Source: an uncultured Oscillospiraceae bacterium (GTDB lineage: Bacteria > Bacillota > Clostridia > Oscillospirales > Ruminococcaceae). From it: a DNA stretch of 43,319 bases. The translations under genes were made by a program, and so were the position numbers. The stretch is from NCBI GenBank assembly GCA_949743955.1, contig CATJVQ010000014.1:1-43319 (forward strand), written 5' to 3'. This document shows, one piece after another, positions 10,602-19,560 of the stretch; the stretch's first letter is position 1, and every line of letters begins with the position of its first letter. The notes beneath the pieces are model-generated. The model was given only the letters and a program-made list of their open reading frames with translations, was not told where the DNA came from and did not search any database.

Positions 10602-11279
10602 TTATTCCCCCATGAGCTCGAGCGCCTTACGAGCCGCCTGCTGCTCCGCCTGCTTTTTACTGCGTCCCTCTCCCTCCCCGATGACGTTGGAGTTTAAGTG
10701 CACCTGCACGACGAAATGCTTATCGTGGTCCGGGCCGGACTCCTCGGCAAGCACATACTGCAGCTTCTCCTCCGGGTTCTGCTGGATGATCTCCTGCAAA
10801 AGCGTTTTATAGTCCTTAAAGGGTGTCGCGTGCTCCTCGAGCATTCCGGTCACGAACGGCAGCACAAAGCCGCGTGCGGCATCCATCCCTCCGTCCAGAT
10901 AGACAGCCGCGATGAGCGCCTCAAACGCGTCCGAGCAGATGGAGGGGCGCTCGCGTCCGCCGGTCATCTCCTCGCCGCGCCCCAAGCGCAGAAACTGCCC
11001 GAGCCCGATGCGCCCGGCAAAAAGCGCCAGCGTCTTTTCGCACACGAGCGACGCGCGCAGCTTAGTCAGTTCCCCCTCCGGAAGATGGAACTTGTGAAAC
11101 AAATAGTCCGATACGATGACCGAGAGCACCGCGTCCCCCAGAAACTCAAGCCGCTCGTTATACTTCGTGTGCTGCTTGACTTCATTGGCGAACGAGGAAT
11201 GGGTCAGAGCGGTCTCAATCAGGGATCGGTTCCGAAAGGAGTAGCTTATCCGTTCCTCCAGCGCTTCAATCTGTGCCAT
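10602..11279 (-). CDS. rnc: Ribonuclease III
   Basis: Double-strand-specific endoribonuclease for rRNA and mRNA processing. The product (about 225 residues) has the RNase III signature ERLEFLGDAV at residues 42-51 with its catalytic acidic residues, the second acidic site SDAFEALIAAVYLD near 115-128, and a C-terminal double-stranded-RNA-binding domain (about 155-225) ending in SKKQAEQQAARKAL. I prefer the ATG at 11279: AAAGGGG lies 9 nt before it, whereas the ATG at 11288 directly abuts that site; the longer form would add three residues. It lies 30 bp before smc and 15 bp after plsX. Confidence 0.96.
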   Translation of the reverse strand: MAQIEALEERISYSFRNRSLIETALTHSSFANEVKQHTKYNERLEFLGDAVLSVIVSDYLFHKFHLPEGELTKLRASLVCEKTLALFAGRIGLGQFLRLGRGEEMTGGRERPSICSDAFEALIAAVYLDGGMDAARGFVLPFVTGMLEEHATPFKDYKTLLQEIIQQNPEEKLQYVLAEESGPDHDKHFVVQVHLNSNVIGEGEGRSKKQAEQQAARKALELMGE

Positions 11280-11303
11280 ACCGTTCATCCCCTTTCCATG
11301 CTC

Positions 11304-12329
11304 TCATCGGGCCTGCGCCGCCTGAGAGGTTTCCTTTCGCGCAAGATCCGCGAGCGCATGCTCGATTTTTTTGGTTACGCCGCCTTCCGCACAGTCCCGC
11401 GCCTGGCGGATGGCATTCTTAAACGCCTTGGCGTTCGATGATCCGTGCGCCTTGATCACTGGGTGGCGGATGCCGACCAGCATCGCTCCGCCGTACTCGG
11501 TGTAATCCATCTTCTTTTTGAACTGCTGGATTTTTCCCTTCATCAGCAGTGCCGCGAACATTGTGAGAACATTGGCCTTAAACATGCTCTTCAGTTCTCC
11601 CGCAAACGCCAGTGCCACGCCCTCGGTCAGCTTGAGGATCACGTTGCCGGTAAATCCGTCCGCCACCGCTACATCGCACGCGCCCGCGGGCACATCGCGC
11701 GGCTCCACGTTGCCAATGAAGCGGACGGGCGCGTTTTGCAGCAGGGCGAACGCCTCTGTCTGCAGCGGTGTCCCCTTGCTCTCCTCGCTGCCGATGTTCA
11801 CCAACCCCACAGTGGGACACTTCGCCCCCAGCACCGCCTCCATATAGATGCTGCCCATGAGACCGAACTGGAGCAGCATTTCCGGGCGGCACTCCGCATT
11901 CGCGCCGGCGTCCAGAAGGAGATAGCGCCCGTTCATTGTGGGCACCACCGTCGCGATAGCTGCCCTCTTAATTCCCTTGATCCGCCGCACAATCAGGGAC
12001 GCGCCCATCACCAGCGCGCCCGTGCTCCCCGCGCTGACGAACGCATCCCCCACACCCTCGCTGAGCAGGCGGAGCCCGGCCGCCATGGAGCAGTCCGCAT
12101 ACTGAGTGCGGATAAGCGTCGGTTCCGCCTCGACCGGGATTACCGACGGGGCATGGAGAATCTCCATCCCCCGGAGAGAAATCCCTTCCTTCTGCGCGCA
12201 GGCGCGGATGCTCGCTTCATCCCCAGTCAGAAGGATGTCCACGCCGTATTCCTTCACCGCCATGGCGCATCCGCGCAGCACTTCGGATGGGGCGTTGTCC
12301 CCGCCAAAGGCATCAACGATGATTTTCAT
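11304..12329 (-). CDS. plsX: Phosphate acyltransferase PlsX
   Basis: PlsX converts acyl-ACP to acyl-phosphate, the first committed step of phospholipid synthesis in most Firmicutes (the acyl donor for PlsY). The 341-residue protein begins with the family signature IIVDAFGGDNAP, followed by GVDILLTGDE, the glycine-rich GSTGALVMGA segment, DAGANAECRP and VADGFTGNVILK. The length is normal. The start is an ATG with a strong GAGGAGG 7 nt upstream. The fab/acpP genes that often follow plsX are absent; rnc comes next. The 156 bp upstream, up to trmFO, hold no gene and no FapR-like palindrome that I can see. Confidence 0.96.
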   Translation of the reverse strand: MKIIVDAFGGDNAPSEVLRGCAMAVKEYGVDILLTGDEASIRACAQKEGISLRGMEILHAPSVIPVEAEPTLIRTQYADCSMAAGLRLLSEGVGDAFVSAGSTGALVMGASLIVRRIKGIKRAAIATVVPTMNGRYLLLDAGANAECRPEMLLQFGLMGSIYMEAVLGAKCPTVGLVNIGSEESKGTPLQTEAFALLQNAPVRFIGNVEPRDVPAGACDVAVADGFTGNVILKLTEGVALAFAGELKSMFKANVLTMFAALLMKGKIQQFKKKMDYTEYGGAMLVGIRHPVIKAHGSSNAKAFKNAIRQARDCAEGGVTKKIEHALADLARKETSQAAQAR

Positions 12330-12485
12330 TCTGCTACCTCCTCAAATGGCCTCCCAAAGCCGGGAAACGGGCCCGAAAAAATTCTCTCCGCCCCAAGTAT
12401 TTCCGCCATGCTCCGGATGGGCAAAAGCGGCCTTTGGGCGGAACCTGCTTCATGCAGGAATAGTATTGCCGGAAAGGAGGCGCTC

Positions 12486-13775
12486 TTAATCATCCGCCAA
12501 AAAACGCTCCATGCTCTCGAGCGCGCGGCATGCGAGAAACGCATACCGCTCCTGCTTTCCCCGCACCGCTGCCGGCGGCAGCAGACCCATATTGGCCCCC
12601 ATGGGCTGAAAGTCTTTGTTTGGGGATGCGACATACCGGCAAAGGGCGCCGCACATGGTGTCCTCCGGCGGCGCCTTCTCCGCCTGTCCGTGAAGGCGGC
12701 GTGCCAGATTCCACCCCGCAAGAATCCCCGTCATGGCGGACTCCATGTATCCCTCCACACCGGTCATCTGCCCGGCGAAGCGGATGCGCTCGTCTTTCCG
12801 CAGGCAGAGTGTCTCGGACAGCAGGCGGGGAGAATTTAGAAACGTGTTCCGGTGCATGACGCCGTAACGCATGAAACGCGCGTGTTCAAGCCCCGGAATC
12901 ATGGAAAACACGCGCTTCTGCTCGGAAAACAGCAGATTTGTTTGGAACCCGACAAGATTATACAGCGTCCCCGCCGCGTTATCCCGGCGGAGCTGGACCA
13001 CCGCCCAAGGGCGGTGCCCCGTGCGCGGATCCCGGAGCCCTACCGGCTTCATGGGGCCGTAACGGATACTGTCCGTCCCGCGGCGGGCGAGCACCTCGAC
13101 AGGCATACACCCTTCATAGACATTGGGCTTATCAAACGCGTGGAGCTTCGCCGTCTGGGCGTGGATGAGCGCTTCGTAAAACGCTTCATACTCCTCGCGG
13201 TTCATTGGGCAGTTGATGTAGTCCGCATCGCCCCTATCGTAGCGCGCGGCAAAAAAGGCACGATCCAGATCAATCGAATCCGCCTCGACAATCGGCGCGG
13301 CGGCGTCATAGAACGAGAGCGGCTCCCCGCACAGGTCGCTGATTGCCGCGGAGAGCATGTCCGAAGTGAGCGGACCGGTCGCCACAATCACTTCCCCCTC
13401 GGGCAGGCGGGTCACTTCCTGCCCATCATGGACTGTGATATTTTCATGCGCCCGGATTTGCCCAGTCACAAAATCGGAAAAACGCTCACGATCCACAGCG
13501 AGCGCTCCGCCTGCGCCCACGGCGGACGCATCCGCCGCCGCGAGCGTCAGGCTTCCGAAACGGCGCATCTCCTCCTTGAGAAGCCCCGCCGCGCTCGCTG
13601 TGCGCATCGCCTTTAAGGAGTTGGAGCAGACCAGCTCGGCAAAGCCCGCATAGGAGTGGGCCGGCGTATACTTCTGCGGCTTCATCTCATACAGCGCCAC
13701 CCGAACGCCTTTCTGTGCAAGCTGCCACGCCGCCTCGCATCCGGCCAGCCCGGCTCCGATGATGCTAACTTTCAC
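12486..13775 (-). CDS. trmFO: Folate-dependent tRNA-U54 methyltransferase TrmFO
   Basis: TrmFO makes ribothymidine at U54 in the T-loop of tRNA, using methylenetetrahydrofolate and FAD. The 429-residue protein has the FAD Rossmann motif GAGLAG at 7-12, the conserved FAELVCSNSLKA block near 47-58, GQMTGVEGYMESA, and the C-terminal ASPNKDFQPMGANMGLLP. Translation starts at a GTG (13775) with GGAGAG before it, inside the 3' end of topA (11-bp overlap). An open frame continues upstream through topA, but that part is a shadow of the Lys/Ala-rich TopA tail. dprA-topA-trmFO is a standard Firmicute order. Confidence 0.96.
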   Translation of the reverse strand: MKVSIIGAGLAGCEAAWQLAQKGVRVALYEMKPQKYTPAHSYAGFAELVCSNSLKAMRTASAAGLLKEEMRRFGSLTLAAADASAVGAGGALAVDRERFSDFVTGQIRAHENITVHDGQEVTRLPEGEVIVATGPLTSDMLSAAISDLCGEPLSFYDAAAPIVEADSIDLDRAFFAARYDRGDADYINCPMNREEYEAFYEALIHAQTAKLHAFDKPNVYEGCMPVEVLARRGTDSIRYGPMKPVGLRDPRTGHRPWAVVQLRRDNAAGTLYNLVGFQTNLLFSEQKRVFSMIPGLEHARFMRYGVMHRNTFLNSPRLLSETLCLRKDERIRFAGQMTGVEGYMESAMTGILAGWNLARRLHGQAEKAPPEDTMCGALCRYVASPNKDFQPMGANMGLLPPAAVRGKQERYAFLACRALESMERFLADD

Positions 13776-16020
13776 GGCTCTCTCCGCCGGCACTTTTCCC
13801 TGCCGTCTTTTTCGCGGCCGGTTTCTTCGCCGGAGCTTTTTTGGCGGGCGCCTTCTTCGACGCTGTCTTCTTCGCGGGCGTTTTCTTCTCCACGGGCGGC
13901 ATATCGTCGGTCTCCACTGCGGCGGCCTCTTCCTTCTCAGGCGCGGCAAGTCCTTCCTCATAGCCGCATCCCGGCTTCAGGCAGTGGATCTTCCCGCCGC
14001 GCCCTTTCTTACGGAACAGCGTGGAGCCGCAGTCCGGGCACTGGTCCGTCACAGGCGCGTCCCAGGTTGTAAAGGTACATTCGGGGTATTTCTCACACCC
14101 GAAGAAAACCTTCCCGCTCTTGCTCTTCTTTTCGAGGACCCGCCCTCCGCACAGCGGGCAGACACCGCCTGTCTCCTTGACAATTTTCTTCGTGTTCTTG
14201 CACTCCGGATATCCCGGGCATGCCAAGAACTTCCCAAAGCGCCCGGTTTTGACAACCATGTTGCGCCCGCATTTTTCACACACCACATCTGTCTCCTCAT
14301 CGGGAATCTTGATGCGGGTACCGTCCATATTCTTTTCTGCGTTTTCCAGCGCCTTGCTGAAATCGCCGTAAAAATTGTCGAGTGTAGAGACCCAGTCGAT
14401 CTTCCCGTCTTCCACATCGTCAAGCTGGGATTCCATTTTGGCCGTGAAGTCCGCGTCCACAATCGACGGGAACTGCTCGCACATGAGCCCCGTGATGATT
14501 TCGCCAAGCACCGTGGGCTTGATGCTCCGCCCCTCGCGCTCGACATAGTTGCGCGCGAGGATAGTGCTGATGGTGGGCGCATACGTACTCGGGCGCCCGA
14601 TGCCGTTCTCCTCCAGCGTCTTGATAAGCGACGCCTCCGTATACCGTGCGGGAGGCTGCGTGAAGTGCTGATTCGGCGCGAGAGCGTCCACCCGGAGCGG
14701 ATCCCCCGCGGCGAGGGGCGGGAGCATCTCGCTCTTCTCCTCCTCTTCGTCGGTCCCCTGCTCATAGAGCACGGTATATCCAGCGAAACGGACTGTATAC
14801 CCCGAAGCCTTAAACAGATATTCCCCCGCCTCAATATCGACCGAGACGGTATCTAAGAGGCAGTTGGCCATCTGACTGGCGATAAAGCGCTCCCAGATGA
14901 GCTTATACAGCTTATACTGATCGCTCGTCAGTGAGGAGCGCACCTCCTCCGGCGTAATCGCCGGTACCGACGGGCGGATCGCCTCATGCCCGTCCTGTGC
15001 ACCCTTCTTGGACTTGTAGATCCGGCGCGAACCGGGCAGGTACTCGTCGCCATAGCGGCCGCGGATGAATGCCTCCGCCGCCGACATAGCCTCCTCCGAA
15101 ATGCGCTGCGAATCGGTACGCATATAGGTAATCAGACCGATTGCGCCCTGCCCCTGCACGTCGACACCCTCATAGAGCTCCTGCGCAGCCTTCATCGTCC
15201 TCCTCGCCTGGAAGCCCAGTTTGCGGGAAGCATCCTGCTGGAGGGTGGAGGTTGTAAAGGGCGGCGCGGGGGACTTCTTGCGCACACCGTTTTTAACGGA
15301 TTTGACCGCAAACGCCTTCCCCTGAAGCTCTCCGGCGATAGCGTCCGCCTCCGCTGCGGTGTGAATGTCTACCTTCTCCCCCGCTCTGAACTGCAGCTTC
15401 GCGCTGAAGGGCTTCTTTCCGCTTTCTGCAAAGAGGCTCGCATCAATCGTCCAGTACTCCTCTACCTGGAAAGCGCGGATCTCGTTCTCCCTGTCCACAA
15501 TGAGCCGCACCGCCACAGACTGCACCCGCCCCGCGGAGAGGCCGGACTTCACCTTTTTCCAGAGGAAGGGGCTCAGCTTATATCCCACAATCCGGTCCAG
15601 AATCCGGCGGGCCTGCTGCGCGTCGACAAGGCTCTGATCGATCCGGCGCGGATGCTCCATCCCGCTTTTGACACCGCTTTTGGTGATCTCATTGAACGTA
15701 ACGCGGTTGGACTCCTCCATATCGAGGGAAAGCAAATTTGCCAGATGCCACGAGATCGCTTCGCCCTCGCGGTCCGGGTCGGTTGCGAGGTAGATGATGT
15801 CGCTCTCCTTCGCGGCGCTTTTAAGCTCCCGGATCAGCGCTTCCTTCCCGCGGATATTGATATACTTGGGCTTGAAGTGATTCTCAACATCGACGCCAAG
15901 GGTACTCTTCGGCAAATCGCGAACATGTCCCACCGAGGCAATGACCTGAAAATCCTTCCCCAGATATTTCTGTATAGTTTTCGCCTTAGCGGGCGACTCC
16001 ACGATCACAAGTTTGGACAA
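13765..16020 (-). CDS. topA: DNA topoisomerase I
   Basis: Type IA topoisomerase that relaxes negative supercoils. The 751 residues contain the Toprim domain (KLVIVESPAKAKTI near the start, DPDRE at 81-85), the active-site Tyr299 in ITYMRTDS, GRPSTYAPTI near 475-484, and three C-terminal zinc ribbons with cysteine pairs starting at 581, 621 and 661. After residue 712 comes a histone H1-like tail of AKK/PAKK repeats. The most likely start is TTG at 16020 with AGGTGA upstream, because the family consensus begins with SKLVIVESPAKA; an in-frame ATG at 16047 would add nine residues and has only a weak ribosome-binding site. Confidence 0.96.
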   Translation of the reverse strand: MSKLVIVESPAKAKTIQKYLGKDFQVIASVGHVRDLPKSTLGVDVENHFKPKYINIRGKEALIRELKSAAKESDIIYLATDPDREGEAISWHLANLLSLDMEESNRVTFNEITKSGVKSGMEHPRRIDQSLVDAQQARRILDRIVGYKLSPFLWKKVKSGLSAGRVQSVAVRLIVDRENEIRAFQVEEYWTIDASLFAESGKKPFSAKLQFRAGEKVDIHTAAEADAIAGELQGKAFAVKSVKNGVRKKSPAPPFTTSTLQQDASRKLGFQARRTMKAAQELYEGVDVQGQGAIGLITYMRTDSQRISEEAMSAAEAFIRGRYGDEYLPGSRRIYKSKKGAQDGHEAIRPSVPAITPEEVRSSLTSDQYKLYKLIWERFIASQMANCLLDTVSVDIEAGEYLFKASGYTVRFAGYTVLYEQGTDEEEEKSEMLPPLAAGDPLRVDALAPNQHFTQPPARYTEASLIKTLEENGIGRPSTYAPTISTILARNYVEREGRSIKPTVLGEIITGLMCEQFPSIVDADFTAKMESQLDDVEDGKIDWVSTLDNFYGDFSKALENAEKNMDGTRIKIPDEETDVVCEKCGRNMVVKTGRFGKFLACPGYPECKNTKKIVKETGGVCPLCGGRVLEKKSKSGKVFFGCEKYPECTFTTWDAPVTDQCPDCGSTLFRKKGRGGKIHCLKPGCGYEEGLAAPEKEEAAAVETDDMPPVEKKTPAKKTASKKAPAKKAPAKKPAAKKTAGKSAGGESRES

Positions 16021-16085
16021 AATATCACCTACATTTTCCTCTCTCATTCCGCGCCGCTTCTTCCCTGCGGAATGGAATCTCCATT

Positions 16086-16114
16086 ATTCTATGTCCTTAC
16101 AGACATTTATGCAA
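16086..16114 (-). promoter_or_regulatory. Putative sigma-A promoter for topA-trmFO
   Basis: On the minus strand, TTGCAT (16114-16109) and TAGAAT (16091-16086) are separated by exactly 17 bp. Both hexamers are close to the sigma-A consensus, and the site lies about 65 bp before the topA start in the 106-bp gap after dprA. It would give topA a transcription start of its own besides read-through from dprA. Prediction by pattern only. Confidence 0.5.
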
Positions 16115-16152
16115 GAGAAAACGGAAAACTTTACAGTTTTTTCAATATTTTT

Positions 16153-17388
16153 TCAGTGCTTTCTCTCTTTGCTGCATTCATCATAAGCACGATCCGTCAG
16201 CCGGTACTGCCCCAGTCCGACAGAAGCCACCAGTCCCTCAATCTCCAGCTCCGTGAGCGCGGGAAGCAGAACCTGCACGCTCAGTCCTGTCCGTGTCACT
16301 AGGCTTTGGATGTACTCCTCCCCCTCTGCGATACACGCACAGATCTGCCGCTCCACAATGTCCTCCACCCAGTCGAACGACAGCGTCTCCCGCTTTTCCG
16401 CCTCGGGCACGGGTTCCACCTTATCCTTTTTCTCCGGCCTATCCGCCTTGCCCGGCCGCTCCTTGGTGAGATGGACCTTCCGCATAGCCTGTACCTTTTC
16501 CGGATAGAGCTGCTCATATTCCATCAGGATATCCTCGCCGCAGCAGATCATTTTCGCTGTCCCGCCGCGGATGAGGTTGAGCGCGCCCACCGATTTCTCA
16601 TCGTCGATGCGCCCCGGCACAGCAAAGACATCCCTGCCCTGTTCGAGCGCATGGTTCGCTGTAATCAGCGCGCCGCTGTGTTCGGGTGCTTCAACCACCA
16701 CAGTCCCGACAGAAATGCCCGAGAGAATGCGGTTTCGGATGGGAAAGTTCTTTCCGTACGGCCTCGTCCCCGGCGGGAACTCCGTGATCAGGACACCGTA
16801 ATTAGAGAGCCAGTAGTAGAGGTTTGCGTTCTCCTTCGGGTACACCACATCGATCCCGCAACCGAGCACGCCGATGTGTCCGCCACACTCATGCGCCGCG
16901 CCGTTGAGGCACGCTGTGTCGATACCGCTCGCGCAGCCGCTGGCGATCACCGCCCCATACCGCGCCAGCTGGCGGGACAGCAGAGCCGCCACACGGATAC
17001 CGTATTCACTGCATTTACGTGTGCCGACCATCGAAAAAATGAGCTGTTTATCCAGTCCCGCAAGGCTTCCCTTCACATAGAGCACCGCGGGCATAGCGTA
17101 GATATTGCGCAGCCTCTCCGGATACTCAGCGTCCTCCGGGGTAATCACCCGGCAGCCGATGACTTTGCAGCGCTCGTAAACCGCCAGCGCCTTTTCAACC
17201 GGCGTCTGCTTCATCATATCCAGTTCACTCTGGGTAAAAGAGCGGCACGCTTCCCGATCCTGCGGAGACATCTCGTATATTTCACGCGCCGTATCGAAAC
17301 GGGAGACCAGCGCATTGATGCGGTGGCTTCCCCATCCGAACACAATCTGCAGCCAGATCCAGTAAACGCCGCTTTCAAATGCCGCCAT
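16153..17388 (-). CDS. dprA: DNA processing protein DprA
   Basis: DprA binds incoming single-stranded DNA during natural transformation and loads RecA. The 411-residue protein has an N-terminal helical (SAM/HhH-like) region, the Rossmann-type DprA/Smf core with FSMVGTRKCSEYG, ASGCASGIDTACLNGA, GCGIDVVYPKEN, TEFPPGTRP, FPIRNRILSG and GALITANHALEQGRDVFAVPG. A charged linker (about 310-345) leads to a C-terminal winged helix (about 350-400). The start overlaps the end of the upstream methyltransferase gene by 14 bp. DprA is widespread in bacteria with no known competence, so its presence does not prove transformability. Confidence 0.95.
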   Translation of the reverse strand: MAAFESGVYWIWLQIVFGWGSHRINALVSRFDTAREIYEMSPQDREACRSFTQSELDMMKQTPVEKALAVYERCKVIGCRVITPEDAEYPERLRNIYAMPAVLYVKGSLAGLDKQLIFSMVGTRKCSEYGIRVAALLSRQLARYGAVIASGCASGIDTACLNGAAHECGGHIGVLGCGIDVVYPKENANLYYWLSNYGVLITEFPPGTRPYGKNFPIRNRILSGISVGTVVVEAPEHSGALITANHALEQGRDVFAVPGRIDDEKSVGALNLIRGGTAKMICCGEDILMEYEQLYPEKVQAMRKVHLTKERPGKADRPEKKDKVEPVPEAEKRETLSFDWVEDIVERQICACIAEGEEYIQSLVTRTGLSVQVLLPALTELEIEGLVASVGLGQYRLTDRAYDECSKERKH

Positions 17389-18166
17389 CGTCCATCCCCC
17401 CTGCTTTTGTCATTTCCCAGATGAAGATCCCCGCCGCCATCGCGGCGTTTAAGGACTGCGCCCGCCCGCGCATGGGGAGAAGGAGCGCTCCGCCGCAGGA
17501 TGCAATAACCTCTTCCGGAAGCCCGTTTCCTTCGTTGCCGATCACAATACAGACCTTCCCGCGAAGATCCGCTTCCCCCACAGGGCGCGCACCGTCCTCA
17601 AGCGCCGCCGCGTAGACACGAACCCCCGCTTCCCGCAGAGTGCGAACTGTATCGGGCACATCCCGCACTGTCTCGCACGCCATCCGGAACACGCCGCCCA
17701 TCGACGCACGCAGCACCTTGGGGGAATAAAGATCCGGGCAGTCTTCGCTCAGCAGCACCCGCGAAATCCCAAACGCCTCCGCTGTACGCAGAATGGTGCC
17801 CACATTGCCGGGATCCTGGAGGGAGCAGAGCAGGAGGAGCCTGTCTCCGCCTGTTCCGCATAAAGGGTGCGGAATCGGAAACACGCCCGCCACGCCCTGC
17901 GGCGTTTTCGTATCGGAGAGGGCGGTCATCATCGCCTGCGGCAACACGTACACCGGCGCACCCAAAGGCTCATATTCCACCGGATCCAGTCTCTCGTCAA
18001 GCAGAACAGCTCTCGGCGCCAGTCCGCTGGCGAGAGCGTCGGCAAACAGGCGCTTCCCCTCGGCGGCGAACTCCCCCCGTTCCCGGCGGAAGCCGCGGTC
18101 GGCAATGAGGCGCTTCACCTGCTTATATAGCGCGTTCTGTGCGGACGTAATGCGCGTTACAGGCAC
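17375..18166 (-). CDS. SpoU/TrmH-family 2'-O-ribose RNA methyltransferase
   Basis: The SPOUT-class family methylates ribose 2'-O positions in rRNA or tRNA using SAM bound in a trefoil knot. The 263-residue protein has an N-terminal substrate-binding domain (about 1-95, starting ITSAQNALYKQVKRL) and the SpoU domain: LCSLQDPGNVGTILRTAEAFG, SPKVLRASMGGVFRM, IVIGNEGNGLPEEV and the knot end MRGRAQSLNAAMAAGI. Translation probably starts at a GTG (18166) after a GGGGGG run. It follows the rplT terminator and overlaps dprA by 14 bp, so it may start a new transcription unit or be read through from rplT. The RNA target cannot be told from sequence. Confidence 0.9.
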   Translation of the reverse strand: MPVTRITSAQNALYKQVKRLIADRGFRRERGEFAAEGKRLFADALASGLAPRAVLLDERLDPVEYEPLGAPVYVLPQAMMTALSDTKTPQGVAGVFPIPHPLCGTGGDRLLLLCSLQDPGNVGTILRTAEAFGISRVLLSEDCPDLYSPKVLRASMGGVFRMACETVRDVPDTVRTLREAGVRVYAAALEDGARPVGEADLRGKVCIVIGNEGNGLPEEVIASCGGALLLPMRGRAQSLNAAMAAGIFIWEMTKAGGMDDGGI

Positions 18167-18186
18167 AAAGAGCCCCCCAATCCTAA

Positions 18187-18219
18187 GAAAAAGCGCCCGA
18201 TGTCACAGACACGGGCGCC
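18187..18219 (-). terminator. Intrinsic terminator after rplT
   Basis: On the minus strand a GC-rich stem (GCGCCCG with TGTC, paired to GACA and CGGGCGC around one bulged base) is followed at once by TTTTTC. It lies 10 bp after the rplT stop codon and closes the infC-rpmI-rplT operon, with the next gene starting about 20 bp further on. Confidence 0.85.
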
Positions 18220-18228
18220 ACGTTTTAT

Positions 18229-18582
18229 TCAAAGAGCCGCCTTCGCTTTTTCGACGAGTGCAGTAAAAGCCGCCGGATCGTGAATGGCCAGCTCGGAGAG
18301 CATCTTGCGGTTGAGAGTGATTCCGGCCTTTTTCAGCCCGTTCATAAAGGTAGAATAATTCATTCCGTTCTGCTTGCAGCCCGCGGAGATGCGCGTGATC
18401 CACAGGCGGCGGAAATCACGTTTCTTCTGCTTACGGCCGACATACGCGTACTGGCCGGACTTCATGACGGCTTCCTTCGCCGTGCGGAACAGTCTGGACT
18501 TTCCTCCAAAATACCCTTTGGCAAGTTTCAGAACTTTTTTTCTTCTTTTGCGGGTCATCATCGCGCCCTTGACACGTGCCAT
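18229..18582 (-). CDS. rplT: 50S ribosomal protein L20
   Basis: L20 binds 23S rRNA early in 50S assembly and, in Firmicutes, represses its own operon by binding the leader. The 117-residue product is full length and typical: a very basic N-terminal extension ([19 protein letters not shown]), [31 protein letters not shown] and the globular C-terminus ending KAKAAL. The start is an ATG with GGAGG 8 nt upstream. It is the last gene of infC-rpmI-rplT. Confidence 0.98.
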   Translation of the reverse strand: MARVKGAMMTRKRRKKVLKLAKGYFGGKSRLFRTAKEAVMKSGQYAYVGRKQKKRDFRRLWITRISAGCKQNGMNYSTFMNGLKKAGITLNRKMLSELAIHDPAAFTALVEKAKAAL

Positions 18583-18625
18583 ATCGACTACCTCCGATTT
18601 CTGGTATCAGTCTGTTTTATGCTTC

Positions 18626-18823
18626 TTATTTGTAAGGAATGAGCTTCTTAATCGCGGCGACGTTGGTCTTATCCGCATAAGCCCCCTTGCGCAGACTTCT
18701 CTTACGCTTGGTGGTCTTCTTATTGAGAATATGCGATTTAAAGGCATGAGCGCGCTTGACCTTGCCATTCTTGGTGAGATTAAAGCGTTTTTTCGCACCG
18801 GTGTGCGTTTTAAGTTTGGGCAT
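18626..18823 (-). CDS. rpmI: 50S ribosomal protein L35
   Basis: A small basic protein of the large subunit, 65 residues: [14 protein letters not shown] at the start, a Lys/Arg-rich centre ([13 protein letters not shown]) and the end AIKKLIPYK. The start is the ATG at 18823, preceded by GGAGG with a 9-nt spacer. A longer open frame upstream overlaps the infC end and is not coding. It lies between infC and rplT as in nearly all bacteria. Confidence 0.97.
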   Translation of the reverse strand: MPKLKTHTGAKKRFNLTKNGKVKRAHAFKSHILNKKTTKRKRSLRKGAYADKTNVAAIKKLIPYK

Positions 18824-18867
18824 AACCTGTTTCCTCCATTTCGTTGTTTCTGCGTGAAGAGCCGGGA

Positions 18868-19386
18868 TTACTTGTTCGGCTTCGGAGAGAGGAACATCAC
18901 CATGCTTCTCCCCTCCATTTTGGGCGGCTTTTCCACATTGCCCGTCTCGCTGCACGCCTGAGCAAAACGCTCCATCACGCCGTTGCCGAGGTTTGTGTGC
19001 GCCAGCTCGCGTCCGCGAAAGCGAATGGACACCTTAACACGATCTCCGCCGCTCAGAAAACGGATCGCCTGATTCGCTTTCGTGTTGAAATCGTGGACGT
19101 CGATATTTAAAGACATCCGCACTTCCTTGATTTCAATCACCTTCTGCTTTTTACGGGCCTCCTTGTCGCGCTTGGCCTGTTCAAACCGGTACTTGCCGTA
19201 ATCCATAATCCGGCACACAGGCGGCGTAGCCGTCGGGGCGATCATGACAAGATCCAGATTCTTCTGGACGGCCAGCTCCAGCGCCTCCTTAGAGGACATA
19301 AATCCAAGCGCCTCGTTCTCCGGGCCGAGCAGGCGAACCTCCTTCTCCCTAATCTCCTCGTTCAGCTGCATTTCCTTTTTGCTAAT
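18868..19386 (-). CDS. infC: Translation initiation factor IF-3 (rare ATT start)
   Basis: IF-3 keeps the 30S subunit free and checks the start codon and initiator tRNA. The 172-residue product has the N-domain ([52 protein letters not shown]) and the C-domain from about residue 85 ([36 protein letters not shown]). I place the start at ATT (19384-19386): GGAGGTG lies 7 nt before it, and the residues that follow ([12 protein letters not shown]) match the family N-terminus. The next ATG is five codons in and has no proper ribosome-binding site. A rare ATT/ATC start is a known self-control device of infC, because IF-3 rejects non-standard start codons. Confidence 0.95.
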   Translation of the reverse strand: MSKKEMQLNEEIREKEVRLLGPENEALGFMSSKEALELAVQKNLDLVMIAPTATPPVCRIMDYGKYRFEQAKRDKEARKKQKVIEIKEVRMSLNIDVHDFNTKANQAIRFLSGGDRVKVSIRFRGRELAHTNLGNGVMERFAQACSETGNVEKPPKMEGRSMVMFLSPKPNK

Positions 19387-19424
19387 GGTAAAGCACCTCC
19401 ACACCCCAATTGAAGCCGTTGCAT

Positions 19425-19555
19425 TAACACAAAAAACGCGAACAGACTTTCTCCGCTCACGCTCATAACGCCAATTCCAGACCCACCGCCTGAATATTGA
19501 CCAGACACACTCCCGCGCGCCGGTGAGAACGGATGCCGCTCTGCTTTTTTGTCTT
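19425..19555 (-). promoter_or_regulatory. L20-type leader of the infC-rpmI-rplT mRNA
   Basis: About 168 nt separate the predicted transcription start from the infC start codon. The leader contains GCATCCGTTCTCACCGG and GTCTGGTCAATATTCAGG, which resemble the Firmicute L20 leader as I remember it, followed by an intrinsic terminator. In Bacillus, L20 binds such a leader and favours the terminator, giving feedback control of the operon. The family match is from memory and should be tested with the Rfam L20_leader model (RF00558). Confidence 0.7.
19431..19462 (-). terminator. Attenuator terminator in the infC leader
   Basis: On the minus strand a 10-bp stem (CGTGAGCGGA paired with TCTGTTCGCG, including G-T pairs) with a 5-nt loop is followed by TTTTTT. 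It lies about 45 nt before infC, inside the transcribed leader, which fits premature termination as the regulatory step rather than the end of a gene. Confidence 0.75.
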
Positions 19556-19560
19556 CTCTT

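Noticed and set aside
12330-12485. Possible promoter or FapR site before plsX
   Set aside because: I saw only a small CCTGC/GCAGG hairpin and no good -35/-10 pair or FapR palindrome.
13765-13960. DNA-level tandem repeat in the topA 3' end
   Set aside because: The repeat is in the protein (AKK/PAKK); the codons vary, so it reflects amino-acid composition rather than a DNA repeat or CRISPR-like array.
13776-13961. Arg-rich N-terminal extension of trmFO
   Set aside because: These 62 codons are the out-of-frame reading of the TopA Lys/Ala tail. The flavin-binding motif begins right after the GTG at 13775, where family members start.
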